From contig JAIVFJ010000091.1 in assembly GCA_025765615.1 (NCBI GenBank), positions 124,001-188,000 on the forward strand: a DNA stretch of 64,000 nt, given 5' to 3'. The position numbers and the translations under genes were made by a program. The DNA comes from Zopfochytrium polystomum. Taxonomy: Eukaryota > Chytridiomycota > Chytridiomycetes > Chytridiales > Chytridiaceae. This document shows, one piece after another, positions 12,097-27,211 of this stretch; the stretch's first letter is position 1, and each line of letters begins with the position of its first letter. The notes below the pieces were generated by a model. That model did not search any database and was not told the DNA's origin. It saw only the letters and a list, made by a program, of their open reading frames with translations.

Positions 12097-13029
12097 TCAG
12101 AACACCCATCGTCCAAAACTCAGTAGGGCCTCCAAAGCCGCAGCTTCTTCATCGGTGGTGTCATCAAGGGACATTGGCTCCGTGAAATAGATTGCGCTTA
12201 GTCCAACCGACCCGTCAACCTGATAAGAAGGTCCATCTTGACCGCTCTCACAGGTTTGGCGGTCAGACACACCAAAGAGGAGTTGGTCCAAGACATCATC
12301 CTCCATTACAGTTCTCACCAAGGAGGCGCCAACGGATTCGACAACTGTCGAGTCGATTTCCGCTTTCACTCGGGCTTGGTGTGATCTGGCTCGTTCGTTC
12401 GCAAGGGTCTACTCTGCGATACCGGCCAACGTCTGGGATAGAAGTGCCTTTTCCATGGACAAGCGCTGTTCAACCTCTGAAATGGCAACGAGCAGCCCGT
12501 CATACTCGCGCTTCGCCTTGGTCAGTATTCTCAGCTGACTTTCTTTCAGCTTGGTTGTCTCCAATAGAGCGGCCTCTAGCTTTTTGAGAGCCTGTTGCTT
12601 GCTTCGGATTTGACCACGGTTAATTTCATGCGTAGAGCCGATTTTTACGATAGCCCTTTTCTTTTCGTACAGCTGCCTCTGAATGAAGCCGATTCGCCGA
12701 TGCGGTAAGAATTTCTCGTCGGAGTACGCTGTGGCTTCTTCTCGGGCCCTCTTGAGCTCAGCTTCCACCTCGTCCAGAGCTGTTCCTTCTTCCTTTAAAA
12801 CGGCGCTAAATTCCGCAATTATTCCTTCGCTTTTGCTTCACTCGGCGTTATGTCTTGCAATATCGGACTTGACGGCCTTAATTTTCAGAGATACAAGTGG
12901 GGTAGAAGCGCCTGGGTGCTGGGTCATGTATTGAGGGAGAGGCCGGGCGCGGCCGGCAAGCCTTAGCACCTCGAGGGTGAGCCTCGCAGCCTCCCTGACG
13001 TCCCCGACGCCCAAAAAAGAGTGGACCAC
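12097..13029 (-). pseudogene. Coiled-coil gene Y, copy B2 (most complete, two stops)
   Basis: Most complete Y copy. The order on the minus strand is: head at 13029 (FLGVGDVREAARLTLEVLRL), a linker, a long heptad-rich coil over about 12768-12409 (e.g. KKLEAALLETTKLKESQLRI), then an acidic tail ending ALEALLSFGRW at 12097. Two in-frame stops break it: TGA near 12835 in AE*SKSEGIIAEF, and TAG near 12415 where copy B1 has a Gln codon (LAGIAE*TLANERA). Both could be single substitutions. Reading the stops as sense would give a coiled-coil protein of about 300 residues, but other genes in the window use these codons as normal stops. Confidence 0.6.
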
Positions 13030-13870
13030 TTCAAGGTTTGGTCTGGATCAGTCAGTCACGTGGATGGTTCAGTCAAATGTCAAATGGCAATGACAAAAAC
13101 CCACTCGAGCAGACCGACGCGACGAGGTAGATCGCCATGGGGATACCGAGGAAGCGTGAGAACCAGGTCTGCGGAAGAAGAAACAGAAAGTCCAGCGGTG
13201 AGCACTTTGAAGACTACGCCCTCGTTTTTGCCTCCAATAGTCCGCAGCTGTGGTGCCTCGTGGTTCTGTTGTGGGAGGAGGAAGGGAGACCCTGGGCGTC
13301 GTTGCCTCCCAGGCTCTCAAACCTGTGCCAACAGAGGACCACGCTCAGTCGGCTCACGCTGGAAGAGAGCAAAAACGCGCGAAACAGAACGTGGTGAAGC
13401 GAAACGATTGAGGGCAAGAGGGAGTGGGCTGGAAACGGTCGTGGGGGTTGTGTGCGATGGGACCCTGAACCTTCACGGGGATGCCTCTGTGTCGTTGAAC
13501 GCGCAAGGGAGGAGCAGAGGAGCCGCAGAGCCACCCGTAGCCTTTAGAGAGCATCGCAAAACCGAGGATCTCCCACCGCAACCTGAGCGAGAAACTTACC
13601 CAAAGGTGAGAGAGAAACTTACCCAACGGACCGACATCGCGATTGATTCTGGCGGCTGGCGTGTACGCTTCTTTGGGTGAGATTGCGGGAGGTGTTCTTT
13701 CTTTACGTGCGAGGGGTCTGAGACCAACAGTGCAGTCTGTTTCAGATGGGAAGGGATGTGCCAGTGCGCGACTGTTTGGAACGTGGTGGTATTGTCTCAC
13801 TTCACCCAGCGTCTTTCTCTTTGATTGAAACTCCGACAAACTCTCCGAACTTAGATACTTCCCAACCAAT
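12890..13870 (-). repeat. Array block Z, copy 2
   Basis: Near-identical partner of 5140-6130, with only scattered substitutions. The minus frame 13354-13887 is open through the whole block, and an ATG-led segment just upstream (about 14010-13910) ends in a good donor ctggag|gtgagatc, so the block could be intron plus exon of an unrecognised minus-strand gene. Confidence 0.55.
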
Positions 13871-15350
13871 TTCAGGATAATAATCATTTCTCTTCAGAGA
13901 TCTCACCTCCAGAAGGAACAGGTACTCTACGTATGAAATTGACCACGGCGCCAGTGGTAGGTCCAGCTGGCTTCCTTTCACGAGATTACACATAGAGGAT
14001 TGCCCGTTCATTTCACGAAGTTCTGGTGAACATTGAGCCAACTCTACTATCACTTCGTGCTATAACCGCCGATATGGCGTGCTGCAAATACAAGTTGTTC
14101 GATCATCCGAGGGACCGACAAGCAAGTTATATCCTACAATCTGAACCACAACGAAGTTATTTGTGATGTTCTGCACTTCCCATTCACGCAATATCTTGGA
14201 CATTCTTCGTCAAGAGGGCCTTCATTGGGGTTTACTTATTATGTTATCGTTGATTTGCACAATCTTCTGTGGCCCGAATGAATCTGGAGCTGTGCGCATC
14301 GGAGCGAACGGTGCAAAAGCCTTTTTCGCGTCCTCGCGCTATCTGTTTTACGGGTTGGAGGATTCAATGTGGAGAAAAAACAAGGGATCTTGGAGCTTAT
14401 GCACCTCGGTGCAACTTTCGCGAAACTCTATCGTAGGACAAGGAGCGAGAGATTCTCCGTAGGGCACGGGATGCTTCACGCGATCAGCATAAAGCATCGA
14501 TGAATGATGGATTATGCTCGCGTGGTGGATTAAAATGCAGTGTTGGCGGTGAAAGGAGGATCTAAACGAGGGAGCGAAGAGTTTGCGACGTATTTATCAA
14601 AGGAGAACGGCTATTCATGGCAGACCACCGAAAGAAATCGACGCGGTGCAGATTTCCCTGCGTGAGACCCGCAGGAGGATGTCCCAAGGGGAGGGGAAGG
14701 CGAGCCTCGGGATCATACCGCTCCTGAGATCGTGTTTGGGGCAAACAAGACGATTCAAGGGAGGGAGAACCAAGGCGGAGTCGATCTTCGGCCTCGCCCT
14801 CGTGAAGCCACGCTGTATGTCAACGACGACGTTTCGTGTCAAAATACAGTGGGGATTCAGCTGGGCACCAGCCGATGGTCGTTCAAGGTCGCTGACGGTT
14901 TGGCTGGGTCAAGGCGGAGGCGCTGTCTTTGTTGTGGCTCAAAGGAGGTGCCACTTTTCCTCGTTCCCTCTCGCAACTCAAACCCGAGCAAATGGTAAAT
15001 AGCAGTTGCGAATCGCGTTGTTTGATTATTTACTTCTTGAAGGACACAGCAGATGTATCGCAGCTGACATGCGGCATTCTTTTGGGAGACGTATTCTCTC
15101 CAACGAAGAGAAATTTCCCGTCGCCATCGGCTGTGATGATAGTGGCGATCTGACATTTCACTTTCAGAAACAAGACATTGAACGCGGTATCGCGCGACAT
15201 GAACCGTATGGGACGTGGCAACCACTCAATTGGAATTACTTGAGGGTTATTTTTGGAGAACCTGAAAGGCCGGGTCAGAGCTGCTTATGTTACGCGTCAA
15301 CGCGCGCCGTAAGTTTCTGTTTTTGGAATCTTCACTCATGAGTTCCTTTT
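13871..15350 (-). repeat. Array block W, copy 2
   Basis: Diverged partner of 6131-7620. It contains a short open minus-strand stretch at 14857-15225 whose opening resembles the exon-2 region of the RhoGAP-like gene. No ATG-to-stop gene could be assembled. Confidence 0.45.
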
Positions 15351-15384
15351 TCTGACTCAATTTTTTGCCTTCGCGGGGACTTTA

Positions 15385-15450
15385 TTAAGGTCTTTTCTTT
15401 TTCTTTTTTTTTTTCTTTTTTTTTTTTTTTCTTTTTTTTTGTTCTTGCCC
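15385..15450. repeat. T-rich homopolymer tract
   Basis: Interrupted T run just downstream of copy C; same position as the tract at 8000-8110. Confidence 0.85.
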
Positions 15451-15507
15451 ATCGTCTTGTTTCCCACCACCCACCACATCGCCTCTATTCCTCCCTTAAT
15501 TTCTCCT

Positions 15508-16597
15508 TCATATGCATTCGCGCACGACCATGGAGTGTTCTTCCGCCGCGCCAGCCATGACTAACCCTCCCCAGATCATGTTCCAAACTCTCTCCTCATC
15601 CAGGAGTCTGCGCATCTCAATATCCTCGGCTTCCTCATCCAGCGTCTTGTCCGTGGTCTCAGCAGCATGCAGTAATGCAGCAGCATTTTCAGCAGTCGTC
15701 TCGTCTTTAGCCTTGGTCATTGTCACGCTTTTCCACTTTGATGTGAGGGTTTTCCAGAGCCGACACCTCTTCCACCACCTGCCGGCCTGTCTTGCAGACG
15801 CCCTCTCAGCTGCGGCCTTCATCGCCTCCCTTGATTCAGCCTCCATTTTTTGCTTGAATCGAAGCTGGGTCGCCTGCAGGTGGCGACCACCGACATCGTG
15901 GACCGTTGCAACGACCACAAAGTGAGCGGCATTATCGATGTTGTTCTTTATGTCCTCCTTGATCATCCGGTGGAGGAGGCGACGCAGGCGGTTCAGCACA
16001 TACCACCGCTCTGGACTGATCTGCAGCAGGTACCGAGCTAGCAACGAGGAACGTGAGTGCGAGCAGATTTCTTCAAACACCGCCGCTGTAAAAGGGTTTT
16101 GCAAAGAATAAGCTGTCATCAGCGAGGCGAGGGAGAAATGGACGTGAACTCACATTCGTCACGGCATTCGAATAGGACACACGAAACTCGCTTTACGCTG
16201 TCGGGAACAAGCGCCCCGGGAATTTTCTCCACAAGCTTTTTTAAGTATGCGGCAACGTGGCTCGCGCGAAGCTGCTGTTTGGGATACGCTTCGAGACCGT
16301 TTGATAAGAGGCCTTGCATGACATCTCGCGGCGCGGTCGATCTCATCCAACCCCCAGCGTCTGCCCACTCTGGAAAGACTTTTATCAGTTCAATTGCAAC
16401 CAACGACAATTGGAATGGACAAACGAAAAAAGATGTACCGCTGGGGTTGTCAACGTGCTCTAAGTATTCAAAGCAACGGTCGATTTCCGTACGCAACTGC
16501 GAAGGAAGGGGAGCGGTCAGCAGTTCTCGGTCCTTCTCTAAATTGCGTATCGCGTCTGCCGGAATTGTTGGATCCCTGTTGCAGAATTAGGGGGGTT

Positions 16598-16634
<37 letters not shown>

Positions 16635-17139
16635 CCGTTGGCCTCTCTTACTCGTGCAGTGCCTTGATGATTTCTGAAAACTCCAGCCCGTGAGTTTGGG
16701 CTCTCGTGGCCGCCTGGTGGATATGAAAAACGAAAATTTAAAGCGAGCACACGATTTTCTGATCTCTTAACCTTGGCAGTGGACAGAGTAACACTGCTCA
16801 GGCGCTCCACGGCGAGCCGGTTTGACGAAAGGGTGGACGCTTGAATATCAATTGTTTGCAACCACTCGCTTGGTGATTCTTGGGTGATAGCCTTGAACAA
16901 TTTGAAAGGCCAGGTCGGAGGAAGAGCTGCTTGTGTTTGTGGTTTTGAGGTGCATTCAGGAGGCCGTCGTCGAAATGCTTGGAGCGGGGGCTTCAATACT
17001 CACTTTGCACCGCTTTGCAGGTCACATTCATGTTGCAGGAGCTGTCCTCCAAGAATTTGTGCGCGATGTGGACGGGAAACACTGGCACCCAGTGCCAGGT
17101 TACAGTAACGATGGGGACGAGGACGTATTGTACGGCCAT
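15508..17139 (-). CDS. RhoGAP-like protein, copy C (intact)
   Basis: Five exons on the minus strand: 17139-17004, 16977-16772, 16713-16652, 16575-16154, 16085-15508. They sum to 1404 nt (467 residues) with matching phases and GT-AG at every junction. Exons 4-5 follow the second half of a RhoGAP fold: SHVAAYLKKLVEKIPGALVP (family pattern: VAxLLKxyLRELPEPLIP), then ISPERWYVLNRLRRLLHRM (LPxxNxxxLxxLLxHL), then IKNNIDNAAHFVVVATV (NKMxxxNLAVVF). The segment where the catalytic Arg finger (GIFRxSG) should lie reads SGTSFFVCPFQLS and has no Arg, so GAP catalysis is doubtful. A coiled, Lys/Glu/Ala-rich tail follows. RhoGAPs act on Rho-family GTPases at membranes and actin. The family call is by eye; the gene could be a lineage-specific protein. 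Confidence 0.5.
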
Positions 17140-17794
17140 TTTTGCAGGGGGCGAGGGGGGCGGGGGGAGGGGTGGGCTGTTTTGCTGGGGGCGGTTTGTG
17201 GGGAAGGAAGAAGGGAGTGGAGAAAAGTTTGGCAGGCTGTTCTTTTTTTTTTTTTTTTTTTGTTTGTTCATACAAGTATTTCGTAATGGTGTTACAAAAA
17301 ATTGTTTGCAACAGCGATCAGCCTCATAAAAATATTCAGAATGGACGGGAAAATCTTCAAATCGCATTGAACTGTATTGTATTCGCAGTGGATTGGGGGA
17401 TACGCGCGAGGAGTAGCTCGGGTGGAGCATTTCCTGCACCTGCAAACCTCTTTATATTGAACAGGATGCAACTCATGTGTAGTACAATAAATTTGAATGG
17501 CTCTTCGAATGTTTTTTTTTTTTTTTGTTTTGTTTTCCTCAAAACCAATGTGAAAGGTCGTCTTGATCAATTTCGTCCAACTTGCCATCGAAGGAGAAGA
17601 GAGCGCAAGGTGATCGCTTATTCAAGCACTGGTGCTCCTATTCAACTGAACGGGAGCAATCTCTTTGCGGCGAACAAAGTCAATAGCTATTTGGGATGGA
17701 GCTTTCATTAATGAGAATCGATTTTACAGGGTCGCCATGTTTCAATCCGCATAGTCACTTGCTTCTCTGCCTCCTTTTCCAACCCGCACTCCCT
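17140..17794. other. 5' flank of RhoGAP-like copy C
   Basis: G-rich then T-rich stretch (17145-17270), followed by sequence shared with 9860-10330. This is the only place for the copy C promoter. It abuts the 3' end of the acyl-CoA synthetase gene (stop at 17795), so the array ends here. Confidence 0.5.
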
Positions 17795-19837
17795 TTACAG
17801 CTTGGCCATGCCACCCTTTGCCTGCCACTCCTTGAACCCCTTCACAACCTCCTCCCTCAGCACACCCTTCAGCACCTTGCCCGCCGCGTTCCGCGGCAGG
17901 TCCGCCTCGCGGAACTCGATATAGATGGGAATCTTGAAGTAACCGAGGTGTGGTTTGCAAAACTCTTGAATGTCACGCGCCGTGACGGAGCCGCGTGGGG
18001 TGGCGGGGGTCAGCTGGACGACGGCGCCAACGTGCTCGCCGAGGACGCGGTCTGGGATGCCGATGACGGCGCAGTCTAGGATGGCGGGGTGTTGGAAGAG
18101 ACAGTTCTTTGGTGGTTGAAGGGGAATGGGGGTGTACAAGCGGGTCCTGTGAGCTGGAGGAAACCGAAAGTGGGCGGCCCAATTTTTTTGAGTCGCTCAC
18201 CTCTACTTCGACGCAGTACACGTTTTCTCCTCCTCGGATGATCATGTCCTTGGCGCGGTCGAGGACGTAGACGAAGCCTTCCTCGTCCATGCGGCCGAGA
18301 TCGCCCGACAAGAACCAGCCTCCCTTTTTGAACGATTTCGCCGTACCCTCTGGATTATTGTAGTAGCCGGGGATAACTCCCGGGCCCTGAAGCAGCGGGT
18401 GAAATAAAAGTGTAAAAGATTGCTGCATGAAGTGTTTTCAGCCAAAAAATGCGGCGAACCTTCAAAGCAATCTCGCCAATGGTCCCCACAGGAAGCTCCT
18501 TGGTGGTGCCCGGCTCGACAATCATCGCTTCGCTGGTGAAGATCGGAATACCAACCGAATCGGGTTTGCGGTAGTAGTCGTAGCCGTAATTCCACACAAT
18601 GCCGGCAGAGGTTTCGGTAAGGCCGTATCCGTTTCTTGGAATTCCCTGTTTGCAGAAATGAGCAAGACAACTTTGAATGAATCGGAAAAAGCAAAAGCAA
18701 AACAAAACTGAACAAGAATACGATTCCAACCTTAGGAACTTTCTTCTTCATAAGCTGGAGAAGTTCTGGTGCGGACGGTGCGCCGCCAGAGCTAAGGCTC
18801 TCCAGCGACGACAGATCGTATTTGGAAACGTTGGGATGCTCCAGCAGCTTTCAGTCAAACAAAGACAGCGTTACACATTAGGTTAGTTACCTACAGCGGA
18901 GAATAAATACCATAAGCAACTTGCAAGTACCTGCCAGAGTAGCGTTGGCACCCCGCCCATTGTGGTGATCTTTTCAGCCACAATCAGCTTCATTGCCGCC
19001 TCGGGCTCCCACTTCTCCATCATGACGAGCTTAATACCGCCCGCCAAGCCGGCGGAGAGAATCGAGATGCAGCCTGTGGCGTGGAACAGAGGCACGGCGA
19101 CCAGCAAGGCTTGCTGCGGCAAGGTGGCTGGATCGGCGACGTTGGGGAGGCCCTCGCCCGAGCGGATGCGACCGAGTTCCACGGCGGAGCGTTGGCCAAA
19201 AAGCTGTGAGATGAAGTTGCGGTGTGTTCCTAGAGCACCTTTGGGGCGGCCAGTAGTGCCCGACGTGTACATAACTTTAACGGGAAAAGGGTAAAAATTC
19301 GACGACCTTAGTTGAGCGAGTGCGAGACAGAGAGAGGGAGAAGAAGATTGCAATTAACTGGTTGCATAATCGTCCGGCGCGATGTCAACGTCGAGCATCT
19401 CGGAGTGGGTGCCAGCACTGTTCGCAAAGGCGTCATACGCAACCAGGCCTTTGGGTGCTCCCTTTCCCGTGGACACGGGACCGCCCACAACGACGAGGGT
19501 GCCCGCGATCCCGTCCTTTTGCAGCGCGGGCCAGTGCTGCTGCAGTGCCGAGAGCCGCGGTGGGTCGACGAAGACGATCTTTGGGGCGGAGTTGCGGACG
19601 CAATACTCCGTTTCCCGCCGGCTTGAGCCAGGCGTTGACCGGGACCACAATGGCGCCGATGGTCGTGACGGCGAAGAACGCGACAATCCACTGCGGGGCG
19701 TTGGTCAAGAGACGATCGGTAAGTATGGGGTACTCTCTGACTCGTTGAAAACAATTGAGCCGGAGATAGTTTTTTGCGGGAAAATTCACAGTTGGCGGCA
19801 CAGCCCAACCACTTGCACGTGTCTGACACTCTGTCTG

Positions 19838-19893
<56 letters not shown>

Positions 19894-20442
19894 GGCCCAA
19901 ACTCACCTCGGGATAGTTCCTCATGAGGATGGCCACACGATCACCCTTGCCGATTCCGTGCCTCGCGAGCGAATGGCCAAGGTTGACCGCGCGGGCGTAA
20001 AAGTCAATGAATGAGATGCGCGTCGAGTTGAAGACGATAAAGTCCCGTTGCCCATAGAGGTGGCACGCCATCATGAGGGCCCGCATCGACGGCGGGGCGT
20101 TCTTCCAGACCCTGCAAGCAAGCGTCAGGCGCACACCGAGCCAATCAAGACGGGAAGCAGCATCGGTTAGCTGGCAGCTCGCGTGCTCTCACGTCACCCA
20201 CCTGAGCTTCTCTCCAAAAATAACAGCCTCGTCCATTTCCAAGGGCATGTTTGGCGCCGTCAAGAGCGCCGTTGCGTCCTTGCGAAGACGAGAGTACGAT
20301 CGTTAGTCATCCATTCAGCTCAGTCAGATGCAGACCACCACACAGCTGGCTGTCTCCCCAAAAACGATCGCAATCGCACTCGCAAAGCTTTTACCTTTAT
20401 GGACATTGTCTTCCCAGGTGGGACGATGTACTCGAGCGCCAT
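17795..20442 (-). CDS. Acyl-CoA synthetase (AMP-binding), PTS1-like tail, one frameshift
   Basis: Nine exons: 20442-20395, 20278-20202, 20111-19907, 19690-19359, 19274-18931, 18847-18731, 18645-18460, 18386-18201, 18106-17795. The protein activates a fatty or aryl acid to its CoA ester through an acyl-adenylate. Motifs: P-loop MYTSGTTGRPKGA (exon 5), GYGLTET (exon 7), SGDLGRMDEEGFVYVLDRAKD (exons 8), and the catalytic Lys region NAAGKVLK near the end. The C-terminus is AKL, a peroxisomal targeting signal type 1 variant, suggesting peroxisomal beta-oxidation. Exon 4 reads out of frame after WLKPA. Removing one G of a GGG run (19614-19616) restores ETEYCVRNSAPKIVFVD and makes the whole 601 codons in phase. 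It is either a sequencing error or a null allele. The start gives a short N-terminus MALEYIVPPGKT. Confidence 0.85.
19841..19892. repeat. (CT)n microsatellite in an acyl-CoA synthetase intron
   Basis: About 24 CT units (GA on the coding strand), lying in the intron between exons 3 and 4. Slippage here changes intron length only. Confidence 0.9.
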
Positions 20443-23063
20443 GGCTGAGGTAACAGGAGCGGAGGGCAAGGACGAAAAAATCAAGCAAAAAAAAAAAAAA
20501 AAAAAAAATACAAAAAAAAAAACAAGAAAATTTAAAAGGAGAGAGTTCAGCCGAGGCCTGAGAAACGCCCCCCGGCCAAGAGCCAGGAAGGGCTGTCAGA
20601 GACAGGGTGGGGGTGAGACTGGGACACGGACAGAGAAAAACGATCCACCAAGAGAGACAGAGGGTCGCAGTCCCGTGAGCAAGGGCCGCACGTGAGCTGA
20701 ACAAATTGTGGAGACAGAGAAGAGTCCGACAGTTCGGACAGACAGCCCTTTTTCAAGCGGTGGAAGGCGGGAGTCTCCTGACAAGTCACACTTCGGCTGT
20801 CAGACGTCTTTGCGTGGTGAATTGTTTCAATGCCCGTGCTGCCTTTAGGCCGAGAGCAGGGATTGGGCGAGTGCGGGGAAGTCGGGGTATGGAACTGAGT
20901 GTGTCGTTGAGTGTATAGATTTGATGCGCAAAGGTGATCAGGCTGTCAGTGGCGTTCGTCGGCGGCAGGGTTGTGTTGCGCAGTGGACCGCGCAGGATTT
21001 GGTGGGACAAGTTCAATGTCGAGTGTGCGCAGCATTTCATTTCCTTTTTTCCATGAACACTTTGCAGTTGCCGATCAGGTTCGACTCCTGATCGCGGGTC
21101 AACGGCCAACCACACTTCAGAACATTGCCGTCGCAGTTTGAGACCCGCGTTGTTGAGCGTTCACAGATGTTGACAGTAGTCTCGGTGTCAGGCACAACCC
21201 CCTTGGAACAACTTCGGTTGCATTGAGCGCAGATCTCGTGGAAGGCTCAAATGAGTCTGAGAGGGATTTTTGCGATATTCAACAGCACCCAGCTTCGCCT
21301 GGTGAGTATGGGATTTGGGGAAACGTTGAAGAGCGTAACTGGCGAAAAACTCGCAGGCTGCACTGGCGGGCTCAGAGCGGCGACAAGACGTCCCCAACCG
21401 TTTTTCTGCGGGAGCAGGCCGGGAGGGGCTTGGGACTTGGTGAGTGGTCGGGTTGCAGTGCGACGACTATGGAAAACCAATGGATGCGGAAAGGAGACGC
21501 CTCTGGGGGGAAGGGAGGACTGTCTTGGGTTCCTGGCGCTTTTTTTTTTTTGTTTGCCATTTTACGGACCGCATCAGGCAGACTTCTCTGGCCATGAGTG
21601 AGAAAGAGAAACCAACCCAGTCGGTACAAGCTACGGCTTCCCGCGGGCTTTTTTCCAAGCTGGAGCATCCCTCTAGTCGTCGCGCTGCTTCCTCGGTCGC
21701 TTTCTTGGGTCTCAAACTTTTTGCACGCTTCGCACACCCGCTCACGTCGCGCATCCCTTTTTGCTTCCCCCGCGTCTTTGATAACTGGTCTTGTCGGCAT
21801 GGCTTTCCCGGTGTATTTGCACTCGACCTTGCCGTGCTGTCGCAGTTTTGTCGAGGGCTGCAGCTCCCCGTTTCATCCCATCTCCCTCATGCGACTGCTG
21901 CTCCGATTCACTTGCACTCCCATCATCCGCATTTATGCGTTCCATGTTGCTACCTTCCTGCAGCCCCGCGTCGTTGTTTGGACCAGGAAGCGGGTCTTGC
22001 TGCCGCGCTTGTTTCACGTCGATGTTTCGATGAATTGCTGACGCGTTTGATGCTGGCTGTGGCTGTTTCTGGTGCACAAATATTTATATCCCTCGTCGTC
22101 CCCACCTTCCCCCATTGTCACTCTTTCTCCTCCCCAGCCGGCAGATCCTTAATTGCTGCCTCTGCCCGTTGGAGATGGAAAGGAATTTCCGAAACTGGGA
22201 GACTTTGATTCGTTTTCTTGTTTACTTGTTTGCTTAGAGCGCTTTAGACCGACAAGAATAAATGTTGAGGCTGGTCAAACGATACTTTTGTCGAAACCAC
22301 TTTCACTCTTTCTCCTCTCCAGGTGGCAGATCGCCAATGGCTGCTTCTGCCCGGTAGGGAGGATGAAGAATGTTTGAAACTGGGAAATCCAATTAGTTCG
22401 CACGTAATTCAGATGCCCCGAATAATAAACCTTGAGGCGATCTTTCGTGATGAGAAATGGCCAGCATCGTGTTTCTGCAGAATGAGAAAAGGAAGTGAGG
22501 CATTCAACAGAGCGAAAGTAAAAGTTTTTAACCCAGAGAAAACGCGAAACGCAATGACGGACGATGGAAGGGCAACCAAGAAGGGCGGGAGAAAAAAAAG
22601 AAAGAAACGATCGATAGCAGCGAGCAAAGAGCTCGTCACACTTGAACAATATAGAGAGGCGGAGTGGACGCTTCGAACGAAAATGTGCCGAGAGGCGGTC
22701 TAGCAACGTCAGCTTAGAAGAAAAAATGTCAAATAAAAACAAAAATACAGCAACAGGAAAGACGATGATTGCCATGAAGTTCGACAAGCACAAGAGCGAG
22801 GAGCGCCGAAAAACCGCCTCGACGGTTTCGAAAGCGTTCTTTCAACGCAAAACCAATGGTTCCCAATGAAATGCTTCACAGCTCGTTCCGCAGGGCTGTC
22901 AGGTCGGGTGCTCTTCCTGCTGGCATCGCTTTCGCGCGGTTTGCGTGGGCCCACTCAGTAGATGCGGCCGAAAAACAAAAGGTGGTTTGAGCGAGAGCAG
23001 GAAAAGGTGAAGGTGTTAGAAAGGTGTAGTTCACAGTTGAAGGGGGTCTGCTTGCGCCAATAC
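20443..23063. other. 2.6 kb without a confident gene
   Basis: Contains an A-run (20488-20522), the acyl-CoA synthetase promoter side, and the pkc1 3' flank. The only coding-like stretch is the minus-strand frame ending near 21372 (see 21560-21845). Another open plus frame (21444-22208) has composition unlike the neighbouring genes. Repeat-like echo: ctctttctcctcccagccggcagatc (22124-22150) resembles 22310-22335. Confidence 0.5.
21560..21845 (-). CDS. Possible Cys-rich exon, unrecognised
   Basis: Minus frame reading VECKYTGKAMPTRP, then RRERVCEACKKFETQ. The C-K-Y-T and C-E-A-C spacing resembles a small zinc-binding module. There is an ATG at about 21800, but no clear upstream or downstream exon, and the frame later runs into a basic/Pro-rich stretch. 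Not recognised; may be chance. Confidence 0.22.

Positions 23064-27211
<4,148 letters not shown>

Larger units (their letters stand above)
2590..17660 (-). repeat. Tandem segmental-duplication array (X-Y-Z-W units)
   Basis: Blocks recur in the same order and orientation. X (RhoGAP-like) is at 2990-3600, 8190-9851 and 15508-17139. Y (coiled coil) is at 3690-5270, 10540-11220 and 12090-13030. Z is at 5140-6130 and 12890-13870 (near identical, offset about 7740). W is at 6131-7620 and 13871-15350 (more diverged). The repeating unit is therefore roughly 7-7.7 kb, present about twice plus a partial third. Divergence differs between blocks: Z is almost identical while W and Y are strongly diverged, so conversion or serial duplication is likely. 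Most copies carry stops, frameshifts or lost splice sites. Confidence 0.8.

Noticed and set aside
12400..12850. Alternative genetic code (TAG/TGA read as sense)
   Set aside because: P1, IAH1, PP2C, pkc1, both lipases and ALG9 end at normal stops just after conserved C-termini, and no sense TAG/TGA is needed in any intact gene.
13354..13887. Block Z as a confirmed protein-coding gene
   Set aside because: The frame is open in both copies, but there is no ATG-to-stop gene model, no recognised motif, and near-identity of the copies makes conserved openness uninformative.
21062..21100. tRNA-like T-arm (atcaggttcgactcctgat) near 21077
   Set aside because: A perfect B-box hairpin, but no matching acceptor strand, D-arm A-box or anticodon stem could be placed upstream in a plausible length.
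21444..22208. 254-codon plus ORF
   Set aside because: No recognisable motif and composition unlike neighbouring genes; overlaps other open frames on both strands, so probably chance.
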